Assembly: GCF_003363155.1 (NCBI RefSeq)
Contig: NZ_QRBE01000009.1
Location: forward strand, 124,001 to 188,000
Reading direction: 5' to 3'
Length of the DNA: 64,000 nt
From: Dyella monticola
Lineage (GTDB): Bacteria > Pseudomonadota > Gammaproteobacteria > Xanthomonadales > Rhodanobacteraceae
Position 1 is the first letter of the stretch; every line of letters begins with the position of its first letter. The translations under genes and the position numbers were made by a program. Shown one piece after another: positions 54,961 to 62,969 of the stretch. The notes beneath the pieces were generated by a model. It had not been told where the DNA came from and searched no databases. It worked only from the letters and a program-made list of their open reading frames with translations.

Positions 54961-56190
54961 TCAACCAAAGAACCAGTAACACACACCAATGGACGCCAGC
55001 ACGCCGGCCAGGTCCGCCAATAATGCACAACCTACCGTGTGGCGCACGCGACGGATACCCACCGCGCCGAAGTAGACGGCGACCACGTAGAAAGTGGTTT
55101 CGGTACTGCCCTGCACTGTCGCTGCCACCAGCGCAGGGAAGCTGTCGACACCGGAATGATGCATGGTCTCAATCAACATGGCGCGCGACGCACTGCCGGA
55201 AAAAGGCTTCACCAATGCTGTCGGCAGCGCATCGACGAACCGCGTATCCAGGTGGGCATGCTGCGCCAGCCAGCGTACGCCGTCCAGCGCGAAATCGAGC
55301 GCACCTGACGCGCGCAGCGTACCCACCATGCACAGCATGGCCACCAGGTATGGAAGTATGTCCTTGGATACGTCAAACCCCTCCTTCGCACCTTCGATAA
55401 AGCTCTCGAACATCGGCACGCGCTTGTACGCACCCACGCACAAAAACACGATGATGATGCCGAACAGAGCCAGATTGCCGAGTAACGAGGACAGCGAAGC
55501 GAGCGCCACCGCCGACAGCGACGCAAGGAACGCAAGAAAGCCACCCAGCAAAAGGCCGCCGCCTCCAAACCAGGCAAGCACCACCGGATCCCATAGACGC
55601 AAGCGCTGCATGTAAGCCACCGAAAGCAGGCCGACGAGATTGGACGCAAAGTGCGCCAGCAAGATCGGCAGAAACACCAAGGTGGGATCGTGTGCGCCGG
55701 CTTGTGCGCGATACATGAACACCGTCACCGGCAACAAGGTCAGCGACGAGGCGTTCAAGACCAGGAACAGGATCTGCGCATTGCTTGCCGTCGTGTCGGA
55801 CGGGTTGAGCGTCTGCAACGCGTGCATCGCACGCAGGCCGATCGGCGTGGCGGCATTATCCAGCCCCAGTGCGTTGGCGGCGAAATTGAGCGTGATCAAT
55901 CCAATCGCCGGGTGACCACGCGGCACCTGCGGCATTAGTCGTGCGAAGAGCGGTCCCAGCCAGCGCGCCAATCCATCCACCAGGCCAGCCCGTTCGGCGA
56001 TGGCCAGAAATCCCAGCCAGAGTGTGAGTGTGCCGAACAGCAGCAGCATCACTTTGACCGACAGGTCGGCCATGTCGAACAGTGCGCCAACGATCGCTGC
56101 GAAGACTGTCGCATCCCCACCGACCAGCCAGCGCACCAGCGCCGCAACGGCGGCAGCGATAAAGAAGCCGAACCAGAGGCGGCTCAGCAT
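54961..56190 (-). CDS. SpmA/SpmB-like fused membrane protein
   Basis: This 409-residue protein has two nucleoside-recognition (Gate) domains: an SpmA-like half (about 1-200, with LITLNFAANALGLDNAATPIGLRA) and an SpmB-like half (about 230-409, with ESFIEGAKEGFDVSKDILPYLVAMLCMVGTLR and SGSASRAMLIETMHHSG). In spore formers these are separate proteins; fused versions occur in non-spore-forming proteobacteria, with unknown function. I start at the ATG at 56190, right before the first helix. It lies 18 bases upstream of the methylglyoxal synthase-like gene and is probably co-transcribed with it. Confidence 0.85.
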   Translation of the reverse strand: MLSRLWFGFFIAAAVAALVRWLVGGDATVFAAIVGALFDMADLSVKVMLLLFGTLTLWLGFLAIAERAGLVDGLARWLGPLFARLMPQVPRGHPAIGLITLNFAANALGLDNAATPIGLRAMHALQTLNPSDTTASNAQILFLVLNASSLTLLPVTVFMYRAQAGAHDPTLVFLPILLAHFASNLVGLLSVAYMQRLRLWDPVVLAWFGGGGLLLGGFLAFLASLSAVALASLSSLLGNLALFGIIIVFLCVGAYKRVPMFESFIEGAKEGFDVSKDILPYLVAMLCMVGTLRASGALDFALDGVRWLAQHAHLDTRFVDALPTALVKPFSGSASRAMLIETMHHSGVDSFPALVAATVQGSTETTFYVVAVYFGAVGIRRVRHTVGCALLADLAGVLASIGVCYWFFG

Positions 56191-56280
56191 GCCGGCGGCG
56201 GTTGGATGAGAAATGCGGCCATGTCTGCATTGTCGACGACAGCGCATGCGCACGCCAGCGTATCGCGCTTATGCCTGCAA

Positions 56281-56312
56281 AGAAAAAGGCGCACCGGTTA
56301 TCCGGCGCGCCT
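56281..56312 (-). terminator. Terminator of the TonB-dependent receptor gene at 56341
   Basis: On the minus strand AGGCGCGCCGG-ATAA-CCGGTGCGCCT forms an 11-bp stem with one mismatch, followed by a run of T (CCTTTTTC). It lies 29 bases after the receptor's stop codon. Confidence 0.8.
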
Positions 56313-56340
56313 GAAGTGACAGCGTTTTTATCGGATGTCC

Positions 56341-59172
56341 TTACAGATCGAACTTCACCCCAATGTTCCAGAAGCGGCCGATGATGCCGGCGTAGTCATA
56401 GGTGGGATTGTAAAAATTGGCCGCATAATTGAGCGGATCAAGCGGCGGCTTGCGGTCCGTCACGTTGTCCACCGAGGCCGTAAAGGTGATGTGTTTGTTC
56501 AACCTATAGCTACCCACCAGATTGCCGTAGGTGAAGGAGGCCATCGTGCAGTTGGGCGCTAGCGGCCCACCGTTGGGACCCAGCGCATCGAAGCACGCCG
56601 TGGTACCGGTGACGTCCTCTGCCGATTCGAACTCCTTGCTGGTGAAGTAGATCGTGGCCGTCAGGCTGAGCGGCCCCCATACGATGGTGTTCGCCCAATT
56701 GCCACGCGTACGCGGGGTACCCGCACCGGAGGACAGGTTGTATGGACCTTGCGTGCCGACATAGCTTTCGACTTCGCCGGCAACATCCTCCTTCCATTGG
56801 AAGATCTGCGTGGCCTGCACTTCGCTGATGTACTGGATGCCATTGCTGAATTGGAAGTGCGCCTGCAAATCCAGGTCCAGGCCGGTCGTCTTCAGCCAGT
56901 TGCCGTTGATGTAATCGGCGCCCACGAAGATGGGGCGCAATGGCGCCGTAGGATGCAACGGATCGGGCGTATCGAATCGCATCGTATAGCCCGGCAATAC
57001 CGTGCCGGTTTGGTAGTAGTTCAACAGCGCGACACCCGGGTCGGCCGGAACGATCACGTTGCTCTTCCTGATGTTGTAGTAGTCCAGCGAGGCGTTCAAC
57101 CAGCTGAGCGGCTGTACGACTACACCGAAGGTAAAGCTCTGCGATTTCTCCGGCTTCAGATTGGGATTACCCGAGCTTCCTTCTTCCAGTGCATAAGGCA
57201 CTGTTACGTAGTTTGAGTTCCCATGCGCGTCCAGGAAGGACGCTGGTGCGCCCTGCCCCTCCACCGAACTGCTGACGAAGCCGGCACTAAAGCTGCCGGC
57301 GCTTTCGCCGAATTGCGGCGCGCGGAAACCCTTCGAGTAGGTTGCACGCAGTGCCACCCAATCAAGTGGCTTCCACTTCAGGCCCACCTTCGGCGAAAAG
57401 TTGTTGCCCACACGTGGGTAGTGGTCGAAACGACCGGAGACGTCGGCTTCGAGGCTTTCCAGCAGCGGCGCGTCGAATTCGGTGTAGACGCCACTCACGT
57501 TACGTGAGCCCGTAATGAAGGTATCGCCCAGGCCTTGATAGATACCACCCGGGTTAAGCTCCTCCTGTAACTGCCCTTCATGACGGAACTGCACACCAGC
57601 GGCGAAACCCGATGGGCCGCCTGGCAAGTCAAACAGCTGGCGGTTCACAGAGAAGTCAAACACATCCATGTCTGAGTGGTTTTGCGCGATATCGGGTGGC
57701 GAAACCGCATTGCGCACGGCCGCACTGTTCAACGATGGATTGGCGAAGTTGTACGTGCCGTTCGCGATGGCATTGAGCAACCCCTGATAGCTGATAAAGC
57801 CCAGGTTCTCGTAACCCATCCATATATGGTTGCCCACCATCGACGCTTCATAGTTCCAGTCGCCCCATTCGCCCGTGACGTCCAGTACGGCGCGCAGGTT
57901 GTGGGTATCGACGTTTGTTCCACTCGGAATGTCACCGAACAAATAGTTGATGTACGCATACTGGCCCGGGAACGGATTGGAGGGATTTCCCGGCGGCAAC
58001 TGAATGGTGTCGGTGTTGTTTGGTACGCTGGATTGAATCTGATTTGGCGTACCAAGCTCGTGGACCACGGATTGGTAATAGCTCAACGAGGCATACGCCT
58101 TGGTCGTGTCGCTGAACTTATACGTGAAGCGGCCATAGAGGCCATCCTTGTTCGAGTACTGCTGCACATGGCCATATTGATAGGCCGTATCCTGCGCGCA
58201 ATACGTGCCCGTGTTCGGGCCTGTGCCCGGAACAGTCTCCAACTGAGTACCGGGAGTGCACGGCCCCAGCGGCTGGAACGGTCCCGTCGCCGGAGCGCCT
58301 GGGGTAGGTCCCGCAGGCGCCACGGTACCGACTGAGGAACCGTTGGTATTGAGCGGATTGCCAACGCGCAGATCCGGGCCACCGATGGCGGTGAGGTTGG
58401 TGCTGTTGAAGGGATAGCTGCGATCCTTCAAGGGAATCGCCTGATCCTGCTCCCATTCCGCACTGAAATAAGCGTTGTAGTGATCCGTGTTCAGATCACC
58501 GATACCACCCACCAACGAAGCATGTTTGTGGAAACCGCCGCCATGTTGCGAATTGCCGACTTCGGCAGTGCCTTCCACGCCCTGGAAACTGGGCTTGAGA
58601 ATGATGTTGACTACGCCGGCGATCGCGTCGGAGCCGTAGATCGACGACGCGCCATCTTTCAGCACTTCGATACGCTCTACAGCAGCCAGCGGAAGCGTGT
58701 TGAGGTCGACGAATGAACGAATGCCATCGTCCACCAATGGGTAGCTTGCCGCACGTTTGCCATCGACCAGTACCAAGGTGGAGTTCACGGTCAGGCCGCG
58801 TAGCGCCACGCCGGAAGAACCCGTTGCGAAGCCGGCATAGAACGACGGCGGAATGGTACCGCTGTTATCGGCGGAAACCGCACGCACCACATCGGAAACA
58901 TTGGTGAAACCCGAACGCGCAATGTCCTGCGCGGTGATCACCGTGACCGGCGATGGTGTTTCAGTATCGACACGCGGCAACGCAGAACCGGTGACGGTAA
59001 TGGTCTGCAATTGCTGGGCGTTGGATGGAGCGGGTGGTTGGTTGGACTGAGCCGGTTGCGTTTGAGCAGTGGATTGCTGAGCTTGTGGGGCCGCACTTTG
59101 TGCCAAAACCGCTCCGGGGACGGACGCCAGCAGCACGGCTGCAAGCGAGAGCGCAAGTTTGTTACGTTTCAT
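56341..59172 (-). CDS. TonB-dependent outer-membrane receptor (paralogue 1)
   Basis: The 943-residue protein has a signal peptide (about 1-25, MKRNKLALSLAAVLL...VLAQ), a Gln/Pro-rich linker, a plug domain (TITVTGSALPRVDTETPSPV, DVVRAVSADNSG, VERIEVLKDGASSIYGSDAIAGVVN) and a 22-stranded barrel ending GRFWNIGVKFDL. The ATG at 59172 follows GGAGGGG. It is a close paralogue of the gene at 59603-62455, mostly the same in the plug. Ligand is unknown; the plug type is shared with Xanthomonadales receptors for plant or polymer-derived substrates. A terminator follows. Confidence 0.9.
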   Translation of the reverse strand: MKRNKLALSLAAVLLASVPGAVLAQSAAPQAQQSTAQTQPAQSNQPPAPSNAQQLQTITVTGSALPRVDTETPSPVTVITAQDIARSGFTNVSDVVRAVSADNSGTIPPSFYAGFATGSSGVALRGLTVNSTLVLVDGKRAASYPLVDDGIRSFVDLNTLPLAAVERIEVLKDGASSIYGSDAIAGVVNIILKPSFQGVEGTAEVGNSQHGGGFHKHASLVGGIGDLNTDHYNAYFSAEWEQDQAIPLKDRSYPFNSTNLTAIGGPDLRVGNPLNTNGSSVGTVAPAGPTPGAPATGPFQPLGPCTPGTQLETVPGTGPNTGTYCAQDTAYQYGHVQQYSNKDGLYGRFTYKFSDTTKAYASLSYYQSVVHELGTPNQIQSSVPNNTDTIQLPPGNPSNPFPGQYAYINYLFGDIPSGTNVDTHNLRAVLDVTGEWGDWNYEASMVGNHIWMGYENLGFISYQGLLNAIANGTYNFANPSLNSAAVRNAVSPPDIAQNHSDMDVFDFSVNRQLFDLPGGPSGFAAGVQFRHEGQLQEELNPGGIYQGLGDTFITGSRNVSGVYTEFDAPLLESLEADVSGRFDHYPRVGNNFSPKVGLKWKPLDWVALRATYSKGFRAPQFGESAGSFSAGFVSSSVEGQGAPASFLDAHGNSNYVTVPYALEEGSSGNPNLKPEKSQSFTFGVVVQPLSWLNASLDYYNIRKSNVIVPADPGVALLNYYQTGTVLPGYTMRFDTPDPLHPTAPLRPIFVGADYINGNWLKTTGLDLDLQAHFQFSNGIQYISEVQATQIFQWKEDVAGEVESYVGTQGPYNLSSGAGTPRTRGNWANTIVWGPLSLTATIYFTSKEFESAEDVTGTTACFDALGPNGGPLAPNCTMASFTYGNLVGSYRLNKHITFTASVDNVTDRKPPLDPLNYAANFYNPTYDYAGIIGRFWNIGVKFDL

Positions 59173-59254
59173 TTGGAACCCCTCCAATGGTTTTTACCGA
59201 AAAGGTGAAACCGCTTGTGAGTTGTCCAATCGTTCCGCTGGATAACAGTTTGTG

Positions 59255-59272
59255 GGAATCCATCCGGATTCC
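59255..59272. promoter_or_regulatory. Candidate operator inverted repeat upstream of the 56341 receptor
   Basis: GGAATCC-ATCC-GGATTCC is a perfect 7-bp inverted repeat with a four-base spacer, 83 bases before the start codon. It is not present upstream of the paralogous receptor. Likely binding site for a dimeric regulator, but no matching regulator gene is nearby. Confidence 0.4.
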
Positions 59273-59301
59273 AAGCGCGGTCTACCACACCGGGGCTGTG
59301 T

Positions 59302-59316
59302 AGACAAGCCATTAAC
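59302..59316 (-). promoter_or_regulatory. Shared upstream motif of the TonB-dependent receptor genes (copy 2)
   Basis: On the minus strand GTTAATGGCTTGTCT lies 130 bases before the ATG at 59172. It matches the motifs at 43380 and 62572 (core TTAA-N0/1-GRCTTGTCY). Confidence 0.5.
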
Positions 59317-59501
59317 AACGGCAAAAATTTGCGCACGCACGGAGCAATACCACCTGTGCTTGGCAAAAAAAGGCCGCGACAGGACTTCAGCGCGGTTAAA
59401 CGATTACGAAATTAATAAATCTCGACGCAAGACACTACGAATTCACGTAATTTTGAAGTGGAATATTTTGTTGAAACACCGCACTAACGTTTCGGCTCCA
59501 T

Positions 59502-59541
59502 AAACATAACGGCGCGTCGAGGTCGACGCGCCGTTATGTTT
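59502..59541 (-). terminator. Terminator of the TonB-dependent receptor gene at 59603
   Basis: A perfect 19-bp stem (AAACATAACGGCGCGTCGA and its complement) with a two-base centre lies 61 bases after the stop codon. Reading on the minus strand it is followed by TATGG, so a T-run is absent, but the stem is very stable. Confidence 0.7.
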
Positions 59542-59602
59542 GGAAGTCCATTTGAAGTGATGCATGACGCGATTGCCGCGCCATGCATCATCATCGTGAC
59601 GC

Positions 59603-62455
59603 TTAGAACTTCACTTTCACGCCGAGGTTGTAGAAGCGACCCACAATGCCCGCGTACGAGTACGTCGGGTTGTAGTTCACCGCGGCATAGTCGGCCGGAT
59701 CGAACGGCGGCTTGCGGTCCAGCGCGTTCATGATCGAGGCCGTGATGCTGACATGGCTGTTGATCGCGTAGCTGCCCGTCAGGTCCAGATCGGTGAACGA
59801 ACCGATGTAGCAGCTCGAAGGCAGGAATGCCGTGCCAGCAGCGTTGGTTTCCAAGCAACTGCCCGGACCCACGCCCACGTCTTCGGCCGTTTCCGCGAAG
59901 CCGCTGGTGTAGTACAGCGTAGCGGTGACCGATGCCGGACCATACGACACCGTGTTCGACCACGAGCCCTTGGTGCGCGGCGTGCCGGCGCCCGAGGACA
60001 AGTTGTACGGACCCTGCGTGCCAACGAACGATTCAACCTGGCCATTCGGCAACACCATGCGCCAGTTGAAGATCTCGGTACCTTGCAGCTCACTCACGTA
60101 GTGAATGCTGCCGAAGTCCCAATGGCCCTGCAGATCCAGGTCGATACCGTCGGTCTTGAGCGAGTTGGCGTTGATGTATTCGCCAATGAACTCAGCCGGG
60201 CGAATCAGCGCACCCTTCGCCGAGTTATCCGCTGCATCCGGAATCACCGTCACACCCGTGATGCCCGTTTGACCGGTGGCGAAGTAGTTGTTGATCGCGT
60301 CGCCGAAGTCCGGACCGGTGATAACGTTGGTCTTCTTGATGTCGTAGTAATCCAACGACGCATTCAACCAGCTCGTCGGCTGCACCACCACACCGAAGGT
60401 GAAGTTGGTGGCCTTCTCCGGCTTGATGTTCGGATTGGCGACAGTGTATTCCGCCAGGCTGTACGGGACGGTCGAATACGCGTCGCCACCGTGAGCATTG
60501 ACAAAATTCGTGTACTGCGCCGGATTGAGGGTAACGAAACCTTCCGCGGAGCTCGAACCGTTTTCAGCAAAGCTCGGCGCGCGGAAACCCTTGGAGAACG
60601 TGCCGCGAATCGCAACCCAGTCCAGCGGCTTCCACTTGAAGCCCACCTTGGGCGAGAAGTTGTTGCCGACGTCGCTGTAATGGTCGAAGCGACCGGAAGC
60701 ATCCACTTCCAGCGAATCGAGCAGCGGCATGTCGAATTCGGCATAAGCGCCGCTGACGTTGCGGTCGCCCTTGGTCTGCGCGATACCCAGACCCTGGTAC
60801 AGATCATCCGGATTGAGCGCCGGATCGTTCTGCGCTTCGTAACGGAACTGTGCACCCACGGCCAGGCCGGCCGAACCACCGGGCAGATCAAACAGCGAGC
60901 GGTTGGCGCTCAGGTCCAACGAATCCAGATCCGAGGTGGACTGCTTGGAAAGATTGGGCGACAGTGCGGCGATTTCCGCGGCGCTGTTGGCCGACGGATT
61001 GATGAAGTTGTACGAACCGCTGCTGACCGCATTCAACAACGCCGGATAGCTGATGAAGCCGGACTGCTGCGTGGTGAGCCAGTCGTGGTTGAGGACCAGC
61101 GCCGCGTCGTAGTTCCACTCGCCCACTTCGCCGGAGATATCGCCGACGACGCGCGCGTTGTGGTTGTTGTAGGTGTTGTCCTGCGGGATATCGCCGAACG
61201 CATAGTTGAGCAGCGCGTACTCGTCCTGCGCCGCGAACGGATCGTTCGGGTTGAGCTGACCCTTGTTCGGACCGGAGGTAAGGATCGGCGGCAGCGCGAT
61301 GTTGTTGGTGTTGTTCGGCGTGGAGACCTGCACCTGCTGGGGCGTGAACTGCGCCCACATCTTCGACTCCATGTAGCCTACCGACAGGTAGGCCTTGGTG
61401 GTGTCGTTGATCTTGAAGGTCACGCGACCGTAAAGGCCGCCCTGCTCGGTCTGCGGCTGCACTTCGCCGTACTGAGCAACCTGGTTCTGCTGGCAGTAGC
61501 TGCCTACGCCCGTCGTGGTCGTCAGCTGCGTGCCATTCGTGCACGCACCGAGCGGCTGCCACGGACCGACCTGCGTAGCACCGGTGAGCGTATTGCCGCC
61601 TGCAGCCACCGTACCCGGCGCAACCGCGCCAACGGTCGAGCCTGCGAACGTAGCCGGATTACCCCACGCACCGTTCGGGCCGCCAATACCGCTCAGGTCC
61701 TTCGTGTTGTACGGATAGTCACGCGTGCGGTTGTAGATGGGGTTATCCATCTCGTACTGCGCGCTGAAGTAGGCGTTGTAGTGATCGGTATCCAGATCGC
61801 CGCCACCTGCCAGGAACGTCGCCTTCTTGGTGAAACCGCCACCGTGCTGCGAGTTGCCGATATCGGCGGTGCCTTCCACGCCCTGGTAACCGGGCTTGAG
61901 GATGATGTTGACCACGCCGGCGATGGCGTCGGCGCCGTACAGCGAAGAGGCGCCGTCTTTCAGCACTTCGATGCGCTCGACGGCAGCAATCGGAATGGTG
62001 TTCAGATCGACGAACGAACGCTCGCCGTCATCGGAAACCGGGTAGCTGGCGGCGCGATGGCCGTCGATCAGCACCAGGGTGGAGTTCACGGTCAGGCCGC
62101 GCAGCGCAACGCCCGAAGCGCCTGCTGCAAAGCCGTTGGTGAACGCGTTGGGGATCGAACCGCTGTTGTCGGCGGAGATCGAGCGCACCACATCGGAAAT
62201 GGTGGTGAAACCGCTACGGGCAATCTGCTGCGCCGTGATCACGGTCACCGGCGAGGGCGTTTCTGTATCGACGCGGGGCAGCGCAGAACCGGTCACGGTG
62301 ATGGTCTGCAACTGCTTGGTGTTGGCCTGGCTCGGGGCAGCCTGGTTCTGAGATGCGTCTTGCGTAGTGGCAGGCGTGCTCTGGGCAAAAGCAGTCCCGG
62401 CGATCGGGGCAAGGAGCAACCCCGCCAACGAAAGCGCAAGCTTATTACGAGTCAT
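59603..62455 (-). CDS. TonB-dependent outer-membrane receptor (paralogue 2)
   Basis: The 950-residue protein has a signal peptide (about 1-24, MTRNKLALSLAGLLL...AFAQ), a short Gln/Ala-rich linker, the plug with TITVTGSALPRVDTETPSPV, ISDVVRSISADNSG, VERIEVLKDGASSLYGADAIAGVVN and a barrel ending GRFYNLGVKVKF. It shares the plug and barrel pattern with the 56341 gene, including two conserved Cys in the loop GPWQPLGACTNG...SYC. Behind GGAGGG, the ATG at 62455 is well supported. A tandem duplication is the simplest origin. Ligand unknown. Confidence 0.9.
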   Translation of the reverse strand: MTRNKLALSLAGLLLAPIAGTAFAQSTPATTQDASQNQAAPSQANTKQLQTITVTGSALPRVDTETPSPVTVITAQQIARSGFTTISDVVRSISADNSGSIPNAFTNGFAAGASGVALRGLTVNSTLVLIDGHRAASYPVSDDGERSFVDLNTIPIAAVERIEVLKDGASSLYGADAIAGVVNIILKPGYQGVEGTADIGNSQHGGGFTKKATFLAGGGDLDTDHYNAYFSAQYEMDNPIYNRTRDYPYNTKDLSGIGGPNGAWGNPATFAGSTVGAVAPGTVAAGGNTLTGATQVGPWQPLGACTNGTQLTTTTGVGSYCQQNQVAQYGEVQPQTEQGGLYGRVTFKINDTTKAYLSVGYMESKMWAQFTPQQVQVSTPNNTNNIALPPILTSGPNKGQLNPNDPFAAQDEYALLNYAFGDIPQDNTYNNHNARVVGDISGEVGEWNYDAALVLNHDWLTTQQSGFISYPALLNAVSSGSYNFINPSANSAAEIAALSPNLSKQSTSDLDSLDLSANRSLFDLPGGSAGLAVGAQFRYEAQNDPALNPDDLYQGLGIAQTKGDRNVSGAYAEFDMPLLDSLEVDASGRFDHYSDVGNNFSPKVGFKWKPLDWVAIRGTFSKGFRAPSFAENGSSSAEGFVTLNPAQYTNFVNAHGGDAYSTVPYSLAEYTVANPNIKPEKATNFTFGVVVQPTSWLNASLDYYDIKKTNVITGPDFGDAINNYFATGQTGITGVTVIPDAADNSAKGALIRPAEFIGEYINANSLKTDGIDLDLQGHWDFGSIHYVSELQGTEIFNWRMVLPNGQVESFVGTQGPYNLSSGAGTPRTKGSWSNTVSYGPASVTATLYYTSGFAETAEDVGVGPGSCLETNAAGTAFLPSSCYIGSFTDLDLTGSYAINSHVSITASIMNALDRKPPFDPADYAAVNYNPTYSYAGIVGRFYNLGVKVKF

Positions 62456-62969
62456 TTTTCATACCCTCCAAGGTACAGCTGATTGTGATGCCCAACTCAG
62501 GGGTTACTGCGGGAAGGGGAAAGTTGGGCGTGTGGGGACACAGTGCCGAAGTCTTCCATACATAACGGCGATCAGACAAGTCCTTAACATCACATCGCGG
62601 TTTCCGACAGACACTTGCAAGGAAAAATCTGATATGGCAATGGCGCGAGCTTTTAGTTTCGCGGAGTTATGTGCAAAAACGTAGTCGAACTTTGACTAGC
62701 AAGGTGAATATTTCGTACGAGTTTGCGAGCGATGCAGAAAAGCACCGTTAACGCAAGTCAGATGTTTTTTTTACGCGGCCGACGGGAGAAGGCGGTGAGG
62801 ATGATGCACATCTGACGCACGTGCAGATGCGGAAAAGCAGCATTCGCACACGCTGATGAGCGCCGCGCTTGGCGTGTTTTCATGCGTCACACACACGCGC
62901 AACAAAACCTGCGTTACGCCAGTTGGCGCAACGCAGATTCCTGTTGTGTGAGGATTTTCGGGTGAGAAC
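62456..62969. other. Intergenic region between gltD and the 59603 receptor
   Basis: This 514-bp interval contains the leader of the receptor gene and the motif at 62572-62589. It is AT-richer around 62560-62780. I saw no gene, tRNA, IS or terminator that I could support. Confidence 0.45.
62572..62589 (-). promoter_or_regulatory. Shared upstream motif of the TonB-dependent receptor genes (copy 3)
   Basis: On the minus strand GTTAAGGACTTGTCTGAT lies 117-134 bases before the ATG at 62455. It is nearly identical to TTAAGGCTTGTCCGAT at 43380 on the plus strand. Confidence 0.5.

Larger units (their letters stand above)
59173..59501. other. Intergenic region between the two tandem TonB-dependent receptor genes
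   Basis: This region holds the promoter side of the 56341 receptor and contains an inverted repeat (59255-59272) and a shared upstream motif (59302-59316), listed separately. The hairpin at 59502-59541 is the terminator of the upstream receptor. No gene is evident. Confidence 0.5.

Noticed and set aside
59753-62482. A 909-codon open frame on the plus strand opposite the second receptor
   Set aside because: It is antisense to a strongly supported gene with signal peptide and plug motifs; its product is rich in Arg, Val and His with no domain, as expected for the complement of a GC-rich coding sequence.
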